Of a stretch of DNA of 35,271 nt, positions 24,702 through 32,669 are shown piece by piece (positions within the stretch are counted from its first letter, which is position 1; each line of letters opens with the position of its first letter). Source of the DNA: SAR202 cluster bacterium (GTDB taxonomy: Bacteria; Chloroflexota; Dehalococcoidia; Lucifugimonadales; Lucifugimonadaceae); contig VGZT01000023.1 in the NCBI GenBank assembly GCA_016872495.1, positions 1-35,271 of the forward strand, given 5' to 3'. The position numbers and the translations under genes were made by a program. Below the pieces are notes generated by a model. It worked only from the letters and a program-made list of their open reading frames with translations, was not told the origin of the DNA and made no database searches.

Positions 24702-25870
24702 ACCAGTCGGCGGACATCGTCATCATCGGCGGCGGCGTCATGGGCGCAAGCATCGCCTTCAACCTTGCAGGGCGTGGCCACACCAACGTCGTCCTCCTCG
24801 AGGCTCGCAAGCTCGCGGCCGAAGGCACCGGGCACTCCGGCGCCCTCGTGCGACAACACTATTCCCAGGATGTCATCACACGGCTCGCGCGCCGGTCTGT
24901 CGACATCTTCGAGAACTTCGACCGGCTCACCGGAGGCGGGAAGGTCTTCGAACAGACCGGGTGGATCAAGCTCGGCACCGAGGCAATGCGCCCCGCGATG
25001 GAGAAGAACCTGGTCAGACACCGGGCGCTCGGTGTCGATGCCCGCATGTTGACCATCGACGAGCTCAAGGCAGCGATCCCGGGGATGAACGTCGAGGGCA
25101 TAGGGAGCGCCTTGATCGAACCGCGCGGCGGCTACGCCGACCCGGTCGCTACCACGCTGGGCTTCGCGCATCGGGCCCGGGCGCTCGGCGCTCAGATACG
25201 CGAGGGCGAAGCGGCCACCGGGATCGACGTCCAGGGCGGGCGAGTGACCGGCGTCAGGACGACGCGTGGTCGCATCGCAACTCGGACGGTGGTGAACGCC
25301 GCAGGCCCCTGGGGGGCTCAAATCGCCGCCTGGGTCGGGGTTACCGTCCCGCTGGAAGTCACACGCGAGCAGGACATTGTGCTGGCCTGCGACGACCTCT
25401 CGTTGATCCCGCGCATGCCGGTGTCCAACGGCGTCGATCGGGATTACTGGAGGCGCGAGCCGGGCGACCTCCTCCTGGTTGGCGACGGCCACCCCAAGGA
25501 GATCGAACGCGCAGATCCCGACAGTTTCAAGCGCGCGGTTGACCGCTCGTTCGTCGACATGATCATGGGGCGGCTCTCACACCGGCTCCCACGCCTGGCC
25601 GCGCGTGCCAGGGTAGTCCGGGGGTACGCAAGCCTCTACGATGTGACGCCCGACTGGCACCCGATCCTGGGGAAGACCGACGTGGATGGATTCGTCCTGT
25701 GCGTCGGTTTCAGCGGCCACGGCTTCAAGCTTGGGCCGGCAATCGGCGAGGTGATCGCCGACGAGCTCGTTGGGAGACGCCCGGGTTCGATCGACGTCTC
25801 AACCCTCGGCCTCGACCGGTTCGCAAGCGGACGTCTCCTTGAAGGTAGCTACGCAGGCAATCAGGCCTGA
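24698..25870 (+). CDS. DAO-family FAD-dependent amine/amino-acid oxidoreductase (second of pair)
   Basis: A 390-residue paralogue of the preceding flavoprotein. The FAD motif VIIGGGVMGAS begins near residue 8, followed by the second acidic pocket LLEARKLAAEG. A mid-protein IEPRGGYADPVATTLGF resembles the substrate domain of glycine/sarcosine oxidases. The C-terminal blocks are LYDVTPDWHPILGKT and GFSGHGFKLGPAIGEV. It overlaps its partner by four bases. It is the last gene before an 86-bp gap leading to the N-methylglutamate genes. Two similar oxidases side by side could form a heteromer or act on two successive N-methyl groups; neither can be decided here. The family is secure. Confidence 0.88.
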   Translation: MNQSADIVIIGGGVMGASIAFNLAGRGHTNVVLLEARKLAAEGTGHSGALVRQHYSQDVITRLARRSVDIFENFDRLTGGGKVFEQTGWIKLGTEAMRPAMEKNLVRHRALGVDARMLTIDELKAAIPGMNVEGIGSALIEPRGGYADPVATTLGFAHRARALGAQIREGEAATGIDVQGGRVTGVRTTRGRIATRTVVNAAGPWGAQIAAWVGVTVPLEVTREQDIVLACDDLSLIPRMPVSNGVDRDYWRREPGDLLLVGDGHPKEIERADPDSFKRAVDRSFVDMIMGRLSHRLPRLAARARVVRGYASLYDVTPDWHPILGKTDVDGFVLCVGFSGHGFKLGPAIGEVIADELVGRRPGSIDVSTLGLDRFASGRLLEGSYAGNQA

Positions 25871-25956
25871 GCGGTTCGGTCGTCTACACTCTTGCTCCGG
25901 GAACGCTCTTTGAGAACCGCAGCCGCCCGCTCGGGCGGGACCAGAGGCGAAACAAT
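25871..25956 (+). promoter_or_regulatory. 86-bp leader upstream of mgsA with two inverted repeats
   Basis: This is the only sizeable gap within the fifteen-gene run. GCGGTTC (25871-25877) and GAACCGC (25914-25920) are perfect 7-bp arms 36 bases apart. Immediately after, CCGCCC (25923-25928) and GGGCGG (25933-25938) form a six-base-pair hairpin with a four-base GCTC loop. No T-run follows, so it is not a classical terminator. It ends only four bases before the AGAGG ribosome site (25943-25947) of mgsA and may modulate transcription or translation of the N-methylglutamate block. Confidence 0.35.
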
Positions 25957-26883
25957 TTGTGCGGAATAGCCGGATACCTCGATAAACGGACCGCCAGCGC
26001 GCCGGTGGGCAATGTGTTGCTGGGGATGCTCGAGGCGCTCGGGAAGCGAGGCCCGGACTCCGCCGGGCTGGCGCTCATGGGGCCCACCCCGGACAGCCGC
26101 GAGGTCTGCTGGATATGCCTGCCCGAGGACCGCGATCTCGAGTCGGCGGTCGATGTTGCGCTCGATCTCGTCAAGAGCGTGGCCCGGGTGCGCGATCACC
26201 GGGTCTCCGGCGGGATGGTCAGGCTGGAAATCGCACGCCAGTGCGACGTCGTAGAGTTCTGCCGCAGGGTTGAAGACCCACGGCACGGACTCGAGATCGT
26301 GAGCCTCGGCAAGAACCTGGAACTCGTGAAGCAGGTAGGTTCACCACGCAACCTGGCGCACGCCCTCGACGTCCGTAGATTCAAGGGCAGCCACGGAATC
26401 GGCCATACGCGGCTATCCACCGAGAGCAAAGTCGACCTGTCCCACTCGCAGCCCTTCTGGGCGAGAGGCGTGCCGGACCTGGCCACCGTCCACAACGGCC
26501 ACATAACGAACTACCACCGCCTGCGCAGGATCTATGAGCAGAAGGGGGTCCGATTCTTCACGGAGAACGACTCTGAAGTCATCGGCGTCTACCTCGCCGA
26601 CCAGATGAGCGCGGGCCGCTCGCTCGAAGAGGCGATGGTCAGGTCGCTGCAGGACCTCGACGGCAGCTTCACCTACCTCGTCGCGACGCCTGACCTGCTC
26701 GGCTATGCGCGTGACCCGTTCGCCCTCAAGCCCCTCATTACCGTCGAAACCGACGGATACGTCGCGATCGCCAATGAGGAGGTCGCGATTCGCGCGGCCC
26801 TCGGGACCGATGGCGTTGCGCATGAGCCCTCGGGGAATGTGCATCGCATCTGGAGCAGGGCCCGACAGGCGGCGCTGGCATGA
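25957..26883 (+). CDS. mgsA: N-methylglutamate synthase subunit A (class II glutamine amidotransferase, GlxB-like)
   Basis: A 308-residue class II glutamine amidotransferase. The mature N-terminus would be Cys2 in MCGIAGYLDK, the Ntn nucleophile, followed by KRGPDSAGLAL. Conserved HIGHTRLSTES-like sequence (here SHGIGHTRLSTES), VHNGHITNYHRLR and FTENDSEVIG complete the glutaminase fold. In the NMG pathway this subunit hydrolyses or transfers from gamma-glutamylmethylamide within the MgsABC complex. Start codon TTG 25957 is fixed because the Cys must be residue 2; AGAGG (25943-25947) lies nine bases upstream. Its stop overlaps mgsB (ATGA). GlxB of the glx operon is the close alternative name, but gmaS and mgd genes downstream favour MgsA. 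Confidence 0.9.
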   Translation: MCGIAGYLDKRTASAPVGNVLLGMLEALGKRGPDSAGLALMGPTPDSREVCWICLPEDRDLESAVDVALDLVKSVARVRDHRVSGGMVRLEIARQCDVVEFCRRVEDPRHGLEIVSLGKNLELVKQVGSPRNLAHALDVRRFKGSHGIGHTRLSTESKVDLSHSQPFWARGVPDLATVHNGHITNYHRLRRIYEQKGVRFFTENDSEVIGVYLADQMSAGRSLEEAMVRSLQDLDGSFTYLVATPDLLGYARDPFALKPLITVETDGYVAIANEEVAIRAALGTDGVAHEPSGNVHRIWSRARQAALA

Positions 26884-27581
26884 GTCCTGCGCGCAACCCG
26901 GTCATCGACTGCGCTGGGCGGTCGACACGCGATATCAATAGAGATATCAGGGCGAGCCTGGGCCCCGGGCGGAGGGTCAAGGTTCGGAATCCGGCTGCGC
27001 GCCACAACCTCGGTGTCGCCCTTCTTTCGCCTGGCGCGGTCGGCTTCGAAGGCAGCGTTGGCTACTACTGCGGCGGCATGAACGATGGCGCCACGGTAAC
27101 CGTCAACGGGAGCGCCGGTTGGGGCGTGGCCGAAGGCATGCTCTCCGGCACGGTCGAAGTGGCGGGCAACGCCGGCAACGGCGCGGCGGCCTCGATTCGC
27201 GGCGGGCTGGTGGTCGTCAAGGGCGACTGTGCCGCGCGCGCCGGCGTCAGCATGAAGGGCGGGCTGCTGTTGATCGGTGGCGATGCCGGCTACATGACGG
27301 CTTTCATGATGCAGCGCGGAACGATCGTGATCGTTGGCAACGCCGGACACGCGCTCGCCGATTCGATGTACGAAGGGGTCGTCTACGTCGGCGGTGAGAT
27401 CGAGTCACTCGGCAACGACGCCGTCGTCAAGGCGCCGAGCCGGTCAGACCGCCAGGCAATCGCAGCAGCTCTCGAGGAGCACCACATACCGGTACCTAAA
27501 CGCCTCAAGAAAGTTGTATCCGGCAGGAAGCTCTGGAACTTCGAGCATGCCGAGCTGGAAACATGGCGGGCGGCGCTATGA
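26880..27581 (+). CDS. mgsB: N-methylglutamate synthase subunit B (GXGXG domain, GlxC-like)
   Basis: A 233-residue protein matching the C-terminal GXGXG beta-helix domain of glutamate synthase large subunits. Glycine-rich repeats of about 19-20 residues run from roughly residue 50 to 190, for example GSAGWGVAEGMLSGTV, GNAGNGAAASIRGGLVVV, GDAGYMTAFMMQRGTIVI and GNAGHALADSMYEGVVYV. In glutamate synthase this domain is structural, connecting the glutaminase and FMN domains; here the three domains are separate polypeptides MgsA, MgsB and MgsC. It overlaps mgsA by four bases and mgsC by four. The same gene order A-B-C is found in known methylamine-utilising bacteria. Confidence 0.92.
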   Translation: MSPARNPVIDCAGRSTRDINRDIRASLGPGRRVKVRNPAARHNLGVALLSPGAVGFEGSVGYYCGGMNDGATVTVNGSAGWGVAEGMLSGTVEVAGNAGNGAAASIRGGLVVVKGDCAARAGVSMKGGLLLIGGDAGYMTAFMMQRGTIVIVGNAGHALADSMYEGVVYVGGEIESLGNDAVVKAPSRSDRQAIAAALEEHHIPVPKRLKKVVSGRKLWNFEHAELETWRAAL

Positions 27582-28894
27582 CACCCACCGGCGACGAGCG
27601 GACCAGCCGGATCTTCACACCCGGCGTGATCGACGAGATTCAGGAAAAGGCTGCGCTCGCACGCTACCGCATCCGCGGCTTCGGCACCCTGCGCGAACGG
27701 GCCCTGCCGTCGCTCGACGACCTCACCTTCCTCCCGGCATCCCTGACCCGGATCCCGCTCGAGGGCTACCGCGAGAAGTGCGATACCAGGACCGTCCTCG
27801 GCACGCGCCACGCCGAGGTGCCAGTCGAGCTCGACATCCCGGTCATGATCACCGGCATGAGCTATGGGGCTCTCTCGTTCAACGCAAAGGTGGCGCTCGC
27901 ACGAGGCGCCGCCGCGGCAGGCACATCGACCACCTCGGGCGACGGCGGGATGCTGCCGGCCGAACGCGCGAATTCGAAGAAGATGATCGTGGAGGTGCTC
28001 CCCAGCAGATACGGCGCCAACGTCCATCACCTGCGGGAAGCAGACGCCATCGAACTCACGATCGGCCAGGGCGCCAAACCGGGCACCGGGGGGCTCCTCC
28101 TGGGCAGCAAGATCTCGCCCGAGATCGCGAAAATCCGCGAGCTGCCTCCCGGGGTCGACCAGCGCTCCCCCGCCCGGCACCCCGACTTCCTGGGGCCGGA
28201 CGACATGATCATCAAGATCGAGGAGTTGAGGGAAGCGACCGACTGGAAGGTGCCGATCTTCGTCAAGATGGGCGCCACCAGGGTCTTCGACGACGTCAAG
28301 CTGGCCGCCAAGTGTGGCGCCGACGTCGTGGTAGTCGACGGAATGGAAGGCGGCACCGCAGCTTCACCGGAGCTGCTGCAGGACCACACCGGGATCCCGA
28401 CCCTGGCCGCCATTGCCGAGGCACGGCGAGCGCTCGAGGACCTCGGTCTCTTCGGTTCGGTGCAGCTGATCGCAGCAGGCGGGATCCGCAGCGGTGTCGA
28501 CGTCGCCAAGGCCCTGGCCCTGGGCGCCGACGCCTGCTACATCGGCACGGCTGCGCTGATCGCCCTGAACTGCAATCGCTCTCTCTATGTCGAGGACTAC
28601 GAGAGACTCGGCACCCGGCCCGGCCGCTGCCACCATTGCCACACCGGCCGCTGCCCGGTCGGCATCACGACTCAGGACCCAAAACTGGTTGCCCGCCTCC
28701 CCATCGATGAGGCGGCGCAGCGCGTCACCAACTTCCTGATCGCGATGACCCTGGAGGCGCAGATGATCGCGCGCTCGTGCGGGAAGGCCAACGTGCACGA
28801 CCTGGACCCCGACGACCTGCGCGCGCTCACGGTAGAGGCGGCCGCGATCACCCGGATCCCGCTGGTTGGGACGCACTGGATACCAGGACAGTAG
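27578..28894 (+). CDS. mgsC: N-methylglutamate synthase subunit C (FMN-binding glutamate synthase domain)
   Basis: A 438-residue FMN-dependent glutamate-synthase central domain (GlxD-like). The FMN/TIM-barrel landmarks are PVMITGMSYGALS, QGAKPGTGGLLLG, FVKMGATRVFDD, VDGMEGGTAASPE and AAGGIRSGVDVAKALALGA. The iron-sulfur motif GRCHHCHTGRCPVG supplies Cys351, Cys354 and Cys359. The complex converts gamma-glutamylmethylamide plus 2-oxoglutarate and reductant to N-methylglutamate and glutamate. ATG 27578 overlaps the mgsB stop (ATGA), which is preferred over an in-frame ATG five codons earlier. A single base separates its stop from the TTG of mgdB. Confidence 0.93.
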   Translation: MTPTGDERTSRIFTPGVIDEIQEKAALARYRIRGFGTLRERALPSLDDLTFLPASLTRIPLEGYREKCDTRTVLGTRHAEVPVELDIPVMITGMSYGALSFNAKVALARGAAAAGTSTTSGDGGMLPAERANSKKMIVEVLPSRYGANVHHLREADAIELTIGQGAKPGTGGLLLGSKISPEIAKIRELPPGVDQRSPARHPDFLGPDDMIIKIEELREATDWKVPIFVKMGATRVFDDVKLAAKCGADVVVVDGMEGGTAASPELLQDHTGIPTLAAIAEARRALEDLGLFGSVQLIAAGGIRSGVDVAKALALGADACYIGTAALIALNCNRSLYVEDYERLGTRPGRCHHCHTGRCPVGITTQDPKLVARLPIDEAAQRVTNFLIAMTLEAQMIARSCGKANVHDLDPDDLRALTVEAAAITRIPLVGTHWIPGQ

Positions 28895-28895
28895 C

Positions 28896-29183
28896 TTGTC
28901 ATTCCTCCTGCCCTGCCCGCAGTGCGGCCCACGTGACGTCTATGAGTTCAGGTACGGCGGCGAGGCACAGCGACGGCCGGCGCCCGGTTCACCCCGGTCC
29001 ACGTGGACCGCATACCTCTACGACCGGACCAACGCCGCCGGCGTAGAGGATGCCTGGTGGTACCACCGCCTTGGCTGCAAGCGGTGGTTCAGAGCCGTAC
29101 GGGATACCCGCGACAACACCGTCCTGAAGTCGACCGCACCCACGGTCCCGCCCCGCGATGCGAATGACCCGCCAGGAGATTAG
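28896..29183 (+). CDS. mgdB: N-methylglutamate dehydrogenase subunit B (sarcosine oxidase delta-like)
   Basis: A 95-residue SoxD-type subunit. The zinc site is Cys7 and Cys10 in LPCPQCGPRD together with His57 and Cys61 in YHRLGCKRWF, matching the Cys/Cys/His/Cys pattern of heterotetrameric sarcosine oxidase delta. FRYGGEA and the WFRAVRDT block are also typical. Start TTG 28896 is chosen because AGGA at 28885-28888 is spaced about seven bases and the protein then begins just ahead of the zinc motif. It follows mgsC by one base and overlaps mgdC by 26 bases. It stabilises the dehydrogenase complex rather than catalysing. Confidence 0.9.
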   Translation: MSFLLPCPQCGPRDVYEFRYGGEAQRRPAPGSPRSTWTAYLYDRTNAAGVEDAWWYHRLGCKRWFRAVRDTRDNTVLKSTAPTVPPRDANDPPGD

Positions 29184-31998
29184 CTTCACGTTCGACGGCC
29201 GAAGGGTCCAGGCCTTCGACGGCGACACCTATGGCTCGGCGCTGGCACGCGCACGGGTCGATGTCATCTCGCGCAGCTTCAAATACCACCGGCCACGGGG
29301 GTTACTGTGCTGCGCTGGTCGCTGCCCCAACTGCATGGTGACCGTCGACGGCGTCCCGAACGTGCGCGCCTGCGTGACCAGGGCGGTCGACGGCGGCACG
29401 GTCTCGGGGCAGAATGCATGGCCTTCGGTCCGCCGGGACCTCTTCGGCGCGTTCGACCGCCTCGACCGAATCCTGCCGGTTGGCTTCTACTACAAGACAT
29501 TCATCAGGCCCCGGGCCGCATGGCCAGTGTACGAAGGCGTGCTGCGACGGCTCGCAGGGCTGGGCTCGGTCAGGCGCACGCCCCGGCAAGCGGACCATGC
29601 GACCAAGCGCCACATGTTCTGCGACGTTGCCGTAATCGGTGGCGGACCAGGCGGATCGGTGGCTGCGCTGGCGGCCTCGCAAGCTGGCGCGCGAGTGGTC
29701 TTGATCGACGACCAGGAGCAACTGGGCGGCCATCTCGCCTACTCGCAGGCTACCGTTACCGGCGACGACGTCCTCAACGGTCTCCGCGGTCCCGAGGCGT
29801 CGGCGCGCCTCGAAAAGCTCATCCGGGAAAACCCGCTGATCGAGCACCTGCCTTCAACATCCGCGTTCGGCATCTACGAAGGCAACCTGGTTGGCGCCAG
29901 CCGCGGCGACTCCCTCTACCGCGTGCGGGCGAAACAGATAGTCGTGGCAACCGGGGCGTTTGAACGGCCCCTGCTCTTCCACAACAACGACCGCCCCGGC
30001 GTGATGTTGGCGTCGGCGATCCTCCGCCTCGCCGCGCGCCACGACGTCCGGGCTGGCCGGCGCGTCGCGGTGGTTACCGAAGACGACCACGGGTGCGCGG
30101 CGGCGCTTGAGCTCGCAAGCTCCGGATTCGACGTCACCGCCCTGGTCGACTCACGCCCGGCGGCGTCCGACCAGGAACGCTCCGCCGCCGTGCGTTCTCG
30201 ACACATACCGGTCTGGGAAGGCGCCACCAGGATCGAGGTGGTCGGGCGCTCCAGGGTCCGCCAGCTTCGCTTCGATTCAGGCGGCGGACGCCGTTCCGTT
30301 AACGCCGACCTGGTGGCGATGGCCGCTCGGCCCGAACCAGTCGTTTCGCTCCTTGCCCAGGCCGGCGCAAAGCTGGTTTTCGACGGCTCAACCGGCCTGT
30401 TCGTGCCCGCCGAGTGTCCTGCAAACATCACCGCTGCAGGCCATGTCGAGGGAATCTCCGACATCGCGGGCGTGCTGAAATCGGCGCGGGCGGCCGGCAC
30501 GCGCGCCGCCCTGCGTGCGCTTGGCCAGCCGGTAGCCACGCCGGCTCGGCCGCTACCAGGCGCGCCGATTGGAGCCGCGCCGCCACCGCCGGCCACTCGC
30601 AAGGCATTCGTCTGCATGTGTGAGGACGTGACGGTCAAGGACATCAAGCTCGCCATCCATGAAGGCTTCGACGCCCTGGAAACCGTCAAGCGCTACAGCA
30701 CGGCCACCATGGGGCCGTGCCAGGGCAAGATGTGCCACAGCCTGTCGGCAGGCGTCCACGCCGGCATCACCGGCCAGTCGGTCGGCAAGACCGGCCTCAC
30801 CACCGCCCGCCCACCATTTCAGCCGGTGACCCTGGCAGCCCTCGCCGGCCCTCACCTTGCGCCCGAACGGCAGACGGCACTCCACGACCGCCACGCCCGC
30901 CTGGGTGCGCGCTGGGTCGACATGGGCGAATGGAAGCGGCCGTTCATCTACACGACGGTTGCCGAGGAATACCGGGCGGTCCGCGAGGCGGCCGGAATCA
31001 TCGACGTCAGCACTCTCGGCAAGCTTGAGGTCACGGGTCGCGACGCCGGTGAGTTCCTGGACTGGCTGCATCCAAACAGGTTCAGTGACCTGCGAATCGG
31101 AAGGGTCCGATACCGGGCGATGACCGACGACGCTGGCATCGTGCTGGACGACGGCACGGTGGCGAGGCTGGGCCCCGAGCGGTTCTTTCTCACCACAGGC
31201 ACCGGCGCGTTCGACGCGGTCGAGCAGTGGCTGCAATGGTGGCTGGCCGGTTCCAGGCGCGACGTCCAGACCATCAACGTGACCTCCGAGCTGGCGGCGA
31301 TCAACCTCGCTGGCCCGAGATCACGCGAGGTCATCAAGCGACTGACCGGGGCGGACGTCTCTAATAAGGCCATGCCGTACCTGGCCGCCGTTGAGACGGA
31401 GGTCGCAGGCGTGCCGGCCATCATCCTGCGGATCGGCTTCGTGGGCGAGCTCGGCTTCGAGATCCACGTGCCGGCCGAATACGGCGCGCATGTCTGGGAC
31501 ACATTGATGGACGCCGGCCACGAATTCGGCATCAAGCCATTTGGCGTCGAGACCCAGCGAGTCCTCCGTCTCGAAAAGCTGCACATCATCCCGGGACAGG
31601 ACACCGACGCCCTGTCGAACCCGGTGGACTCAGGGCTCGGCTGGATCGTGAAGGCGGAAAAGAGCGATTTTGTCGGGCGCGCTGGGATCGCGGCGCTCGG
31701 AAGCCGATCCGGACGACCCCTTCTCATCGGCTTCGAGGTCACGGGCGGAGGCGTCCCGGCGGAAGGCGCTGCGGTCGTCCACCAGGGCCGCCCGGTCGGA
31801 CGCGTAACCAGCTGCAAATTGTCGCCCGGACTCCAGCGAGCGATCGGACTAGCATGGGTGAATCCGGAGCATGCAACCGAAGGCTCCGCCCTGTCGATAA
31901 GGCTTGGCGAAGGCACCAGCGGCACCACGACCGCCGCCCGGGTGCACCTGGCGCCTTTCCATGATCCAGAAGGCGCGCGACTGCGGGGCGGGGGATGA
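29158..31998 (+). CDS. mgdC: N-methylglutamate dehydrogenase subunit C (sarcosine oxidase alpha-like)
   Basis: A 946-residue SoxA-type subunit with the full domain order. First an N-terminal ferredoxin-like segment with Cys51, Cys52, Cys56, Cys59 and Cys72 (LLCCAGRCPNCMV, ACVTRA). Then a dinucleotide fold with VIGGGPGGSVAALAA near residue 160. Next a BFD-like region VCMCEDVTVKDIKLAIHEGF near residue 485 with GPCQGKMC about 35 residues later. Last, from about residue 595, an aminomethyltransferase (GcvT-like) domain predicted to bind tetrahydrofolate and capture the C1 unit as methylene-tetrahydrofolate. It works with MgdA, where amine oxidation occurs. ATG 29158 lies inside mgdB; ATG 29164 is an equally possible start. 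Its stop overlaps mgdD (ATGA). It could also be called sarcosine oxidase alpha; context favours MgdC. Confidence 0.93.
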   Translation: MRMTRQEISFTFDGRRVQAFDGDTYGSALARARVDVISRSFKYHRPRGLLCCAGRCPNCMVTVDGVPNVRACVTRAVDGGTVSGQNAWPSVRRDLFGAFDRLDRILPVGFYYKTFIRPRAAWPVYEGVLRRLAGLGSVRRTPRQADHATKRHMFCDVAVIGGGPGGSVAALAASQAGARVVLIDDQEQLGGHLAYSQATVTGDDVLNGLRGPEASARLEKLIRENPLIEHLPSTSAFGIYEGNLVGASRGDSLYRVRAKQIVVATGAFERPLLFHNNDRPGVMLASAILRLAARHDVRAGRRVAVVTEDDHGCAAALELASSGFDVTALVDSRPAASDQERSAAVRSRHIPVWEGATRIEVVGRSRVRQLRFDSGGGRRSVNADLVAMAARPEPVVSLLAQAGAKLVFDGSTGLFVPAECPANITAAGHVEGISDIAGVLKSARAAGTRAALRALGQPVATPARPLPGAPIGAAPPPPATRKAFVCMCEDVTVKDIKLAIHEGFDALETVKRYSTATMGPCQGKMCHSLSAGVHAGITGQSVGKTGLTTARPPFQPVTLAALAGPHLAPERQTALHDRHARLGARWVDMGEWKRPFIYTTVAEEYRAVREAAGIIDVSTLGKLEVTGRDAGEFLDWLHPNRFSDLRIGRVRYRAMTDDAGIVLDDGTVARLGPERFFLTTGTGAFDAVEQWLQWWLAGSRRDVQTINVTSELAAINLAGPRSREVIKRLTGADVSNKAMPYLAAVETEVAGVPAIILRIGFVGELGFEIHVPAEYGAHVWDTLMDAGHEFGIKPFGVETQRVLRLEKLHIIPGQDTDALSNPVDSGLGWIVKAEKSDFVGRAGIAALGSRSGRPLLIGFEVTGGGVPAEGAAVVHQGRPVGRVTSCKLSPGLQRAIGLAWVNPEHATEGSALSIRLGEGTSGTTTAARVHLAPFHDPEGARLRGGG

Positions 31999-32669
31999 CC
32001 GCGAAGCCGCTGGCTGACCCGGTGCGCCGCAGCCCGCTGGAGGCGGTTCATGAGGCGCGGGGCGCGCGCTGGCGTACGGAGACGGAGCGCTGGCCTGCCA
32101 ACTTCGGTCAGCCTGACCGGGAACGGAAAGCGCTGGCGCAAGCTGCTGTACTCGTCGAGATGGGACCGCTCGACAAGCTCCTCGTTGCAGGGCATGGGAC
32201 CGCCGCGGTACTCAGGGCCGCAGGTCTCGAGGTGGCCCCCGGCCACGTGTCCCCTGCCCGCCATCCGGGCATGCCGGAGGTCTGGGGCCTCGCCCCCGAC
32301 GAGGCGCTCGTGCTGGCGGCCGACGACGCGCTGGCAGCGCGCCTGATCGGTCCGGGCGCTGCGAGCGCCCGCTACGGTTCCGCCGTGACACTGCTCTGGC
32401 TGGCCGGCCCGCGTGCGCCCGAAATCCTCCAGATCAGTTGTCCCGCTGACACCCGCCTCACCTCCTTGATGGACTTACGCCTGCTCCACGGACCGATCGC
32501 GAACGTGCGCGTGACCATGGCGCGCCGCGACCTGCGTGGGACAACCGCGTACACGCTCGCCGTGCCGCGCGATTACGCGGCCTACCTCTGGTCGGCCCTG
32601 CTATCAATTGGCCGCGATCTCGGCCTGGTCGCGGCCGGCCTCGACGTCTTCGAGGGGGCGGGCGCATGA
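31995..32669 (+). CDS. mgdD: N-methylglutamate dehydrogenase subunit D (sarcosine oxidase gamma-like)
   Basis: A 224-residue SoxG-type subunit, the most variable chain of the heterotetramer. Family hints are LVEMGPLDKLLVAGHG early on and the late LRLLHGPIANVRVTMARRDL and YLWSALLSIGRDLGL, a short GcvT-like fold. It has a structural role in the complex that oxidises N-methylglutamate. Overlaps of four bases on both sides (ATGA) tie it to mgdC and mgdA. Identification rests on position as much as on sequence, as usual for this subunit. Confidence 0.82.
   Translation: MTAKPLADPVRRSPLEAVHEARGARWRTETERWPANFGQPDRERKALAQAAVLVEMGPLDKLLVAGHGTAAVLRAAGLEVAPGHVSPARHPGMPEVWGLAPDEALVLAADDALAARLIGPGAASARYGSAVTLLWLAGPRAPEILQISCPADTRLTSLMDLRLLHGPIANVRVTMARRDLRGTTAYTLAVPRDYAAYLWSALLSIGRDLGLVAAGLDVFEGAGA

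Noticed and set aside
17874-25870. A classical creatinine pathway (creatinine deaminase, N-methylhydantoinase, carbamoylsarcosine hydrolase, sarcosine oxidase)
   Set aside because: No creatinine deaminase or N-carbamoylsarcosine amidohydrolase is encoded in the window, so only the hydantoinase-like and oxidase steps could be argued.
25923-25938. Intrinsic terminator after the second DAO gene
   Set aside because: The hairpin is GC-rich but has no following T-run, and the next gene's ribosome site starts a few bases later.
25957-28894. Reading the mgs genes as the three domains of housekeeping glutamate synthase or as glxBCD
   Set aside because: Separate GATase, GXGXG and FMN subunits with gmaS and mgd genes are the NMG arrangement; no GltD-like NADPH subunit is present.
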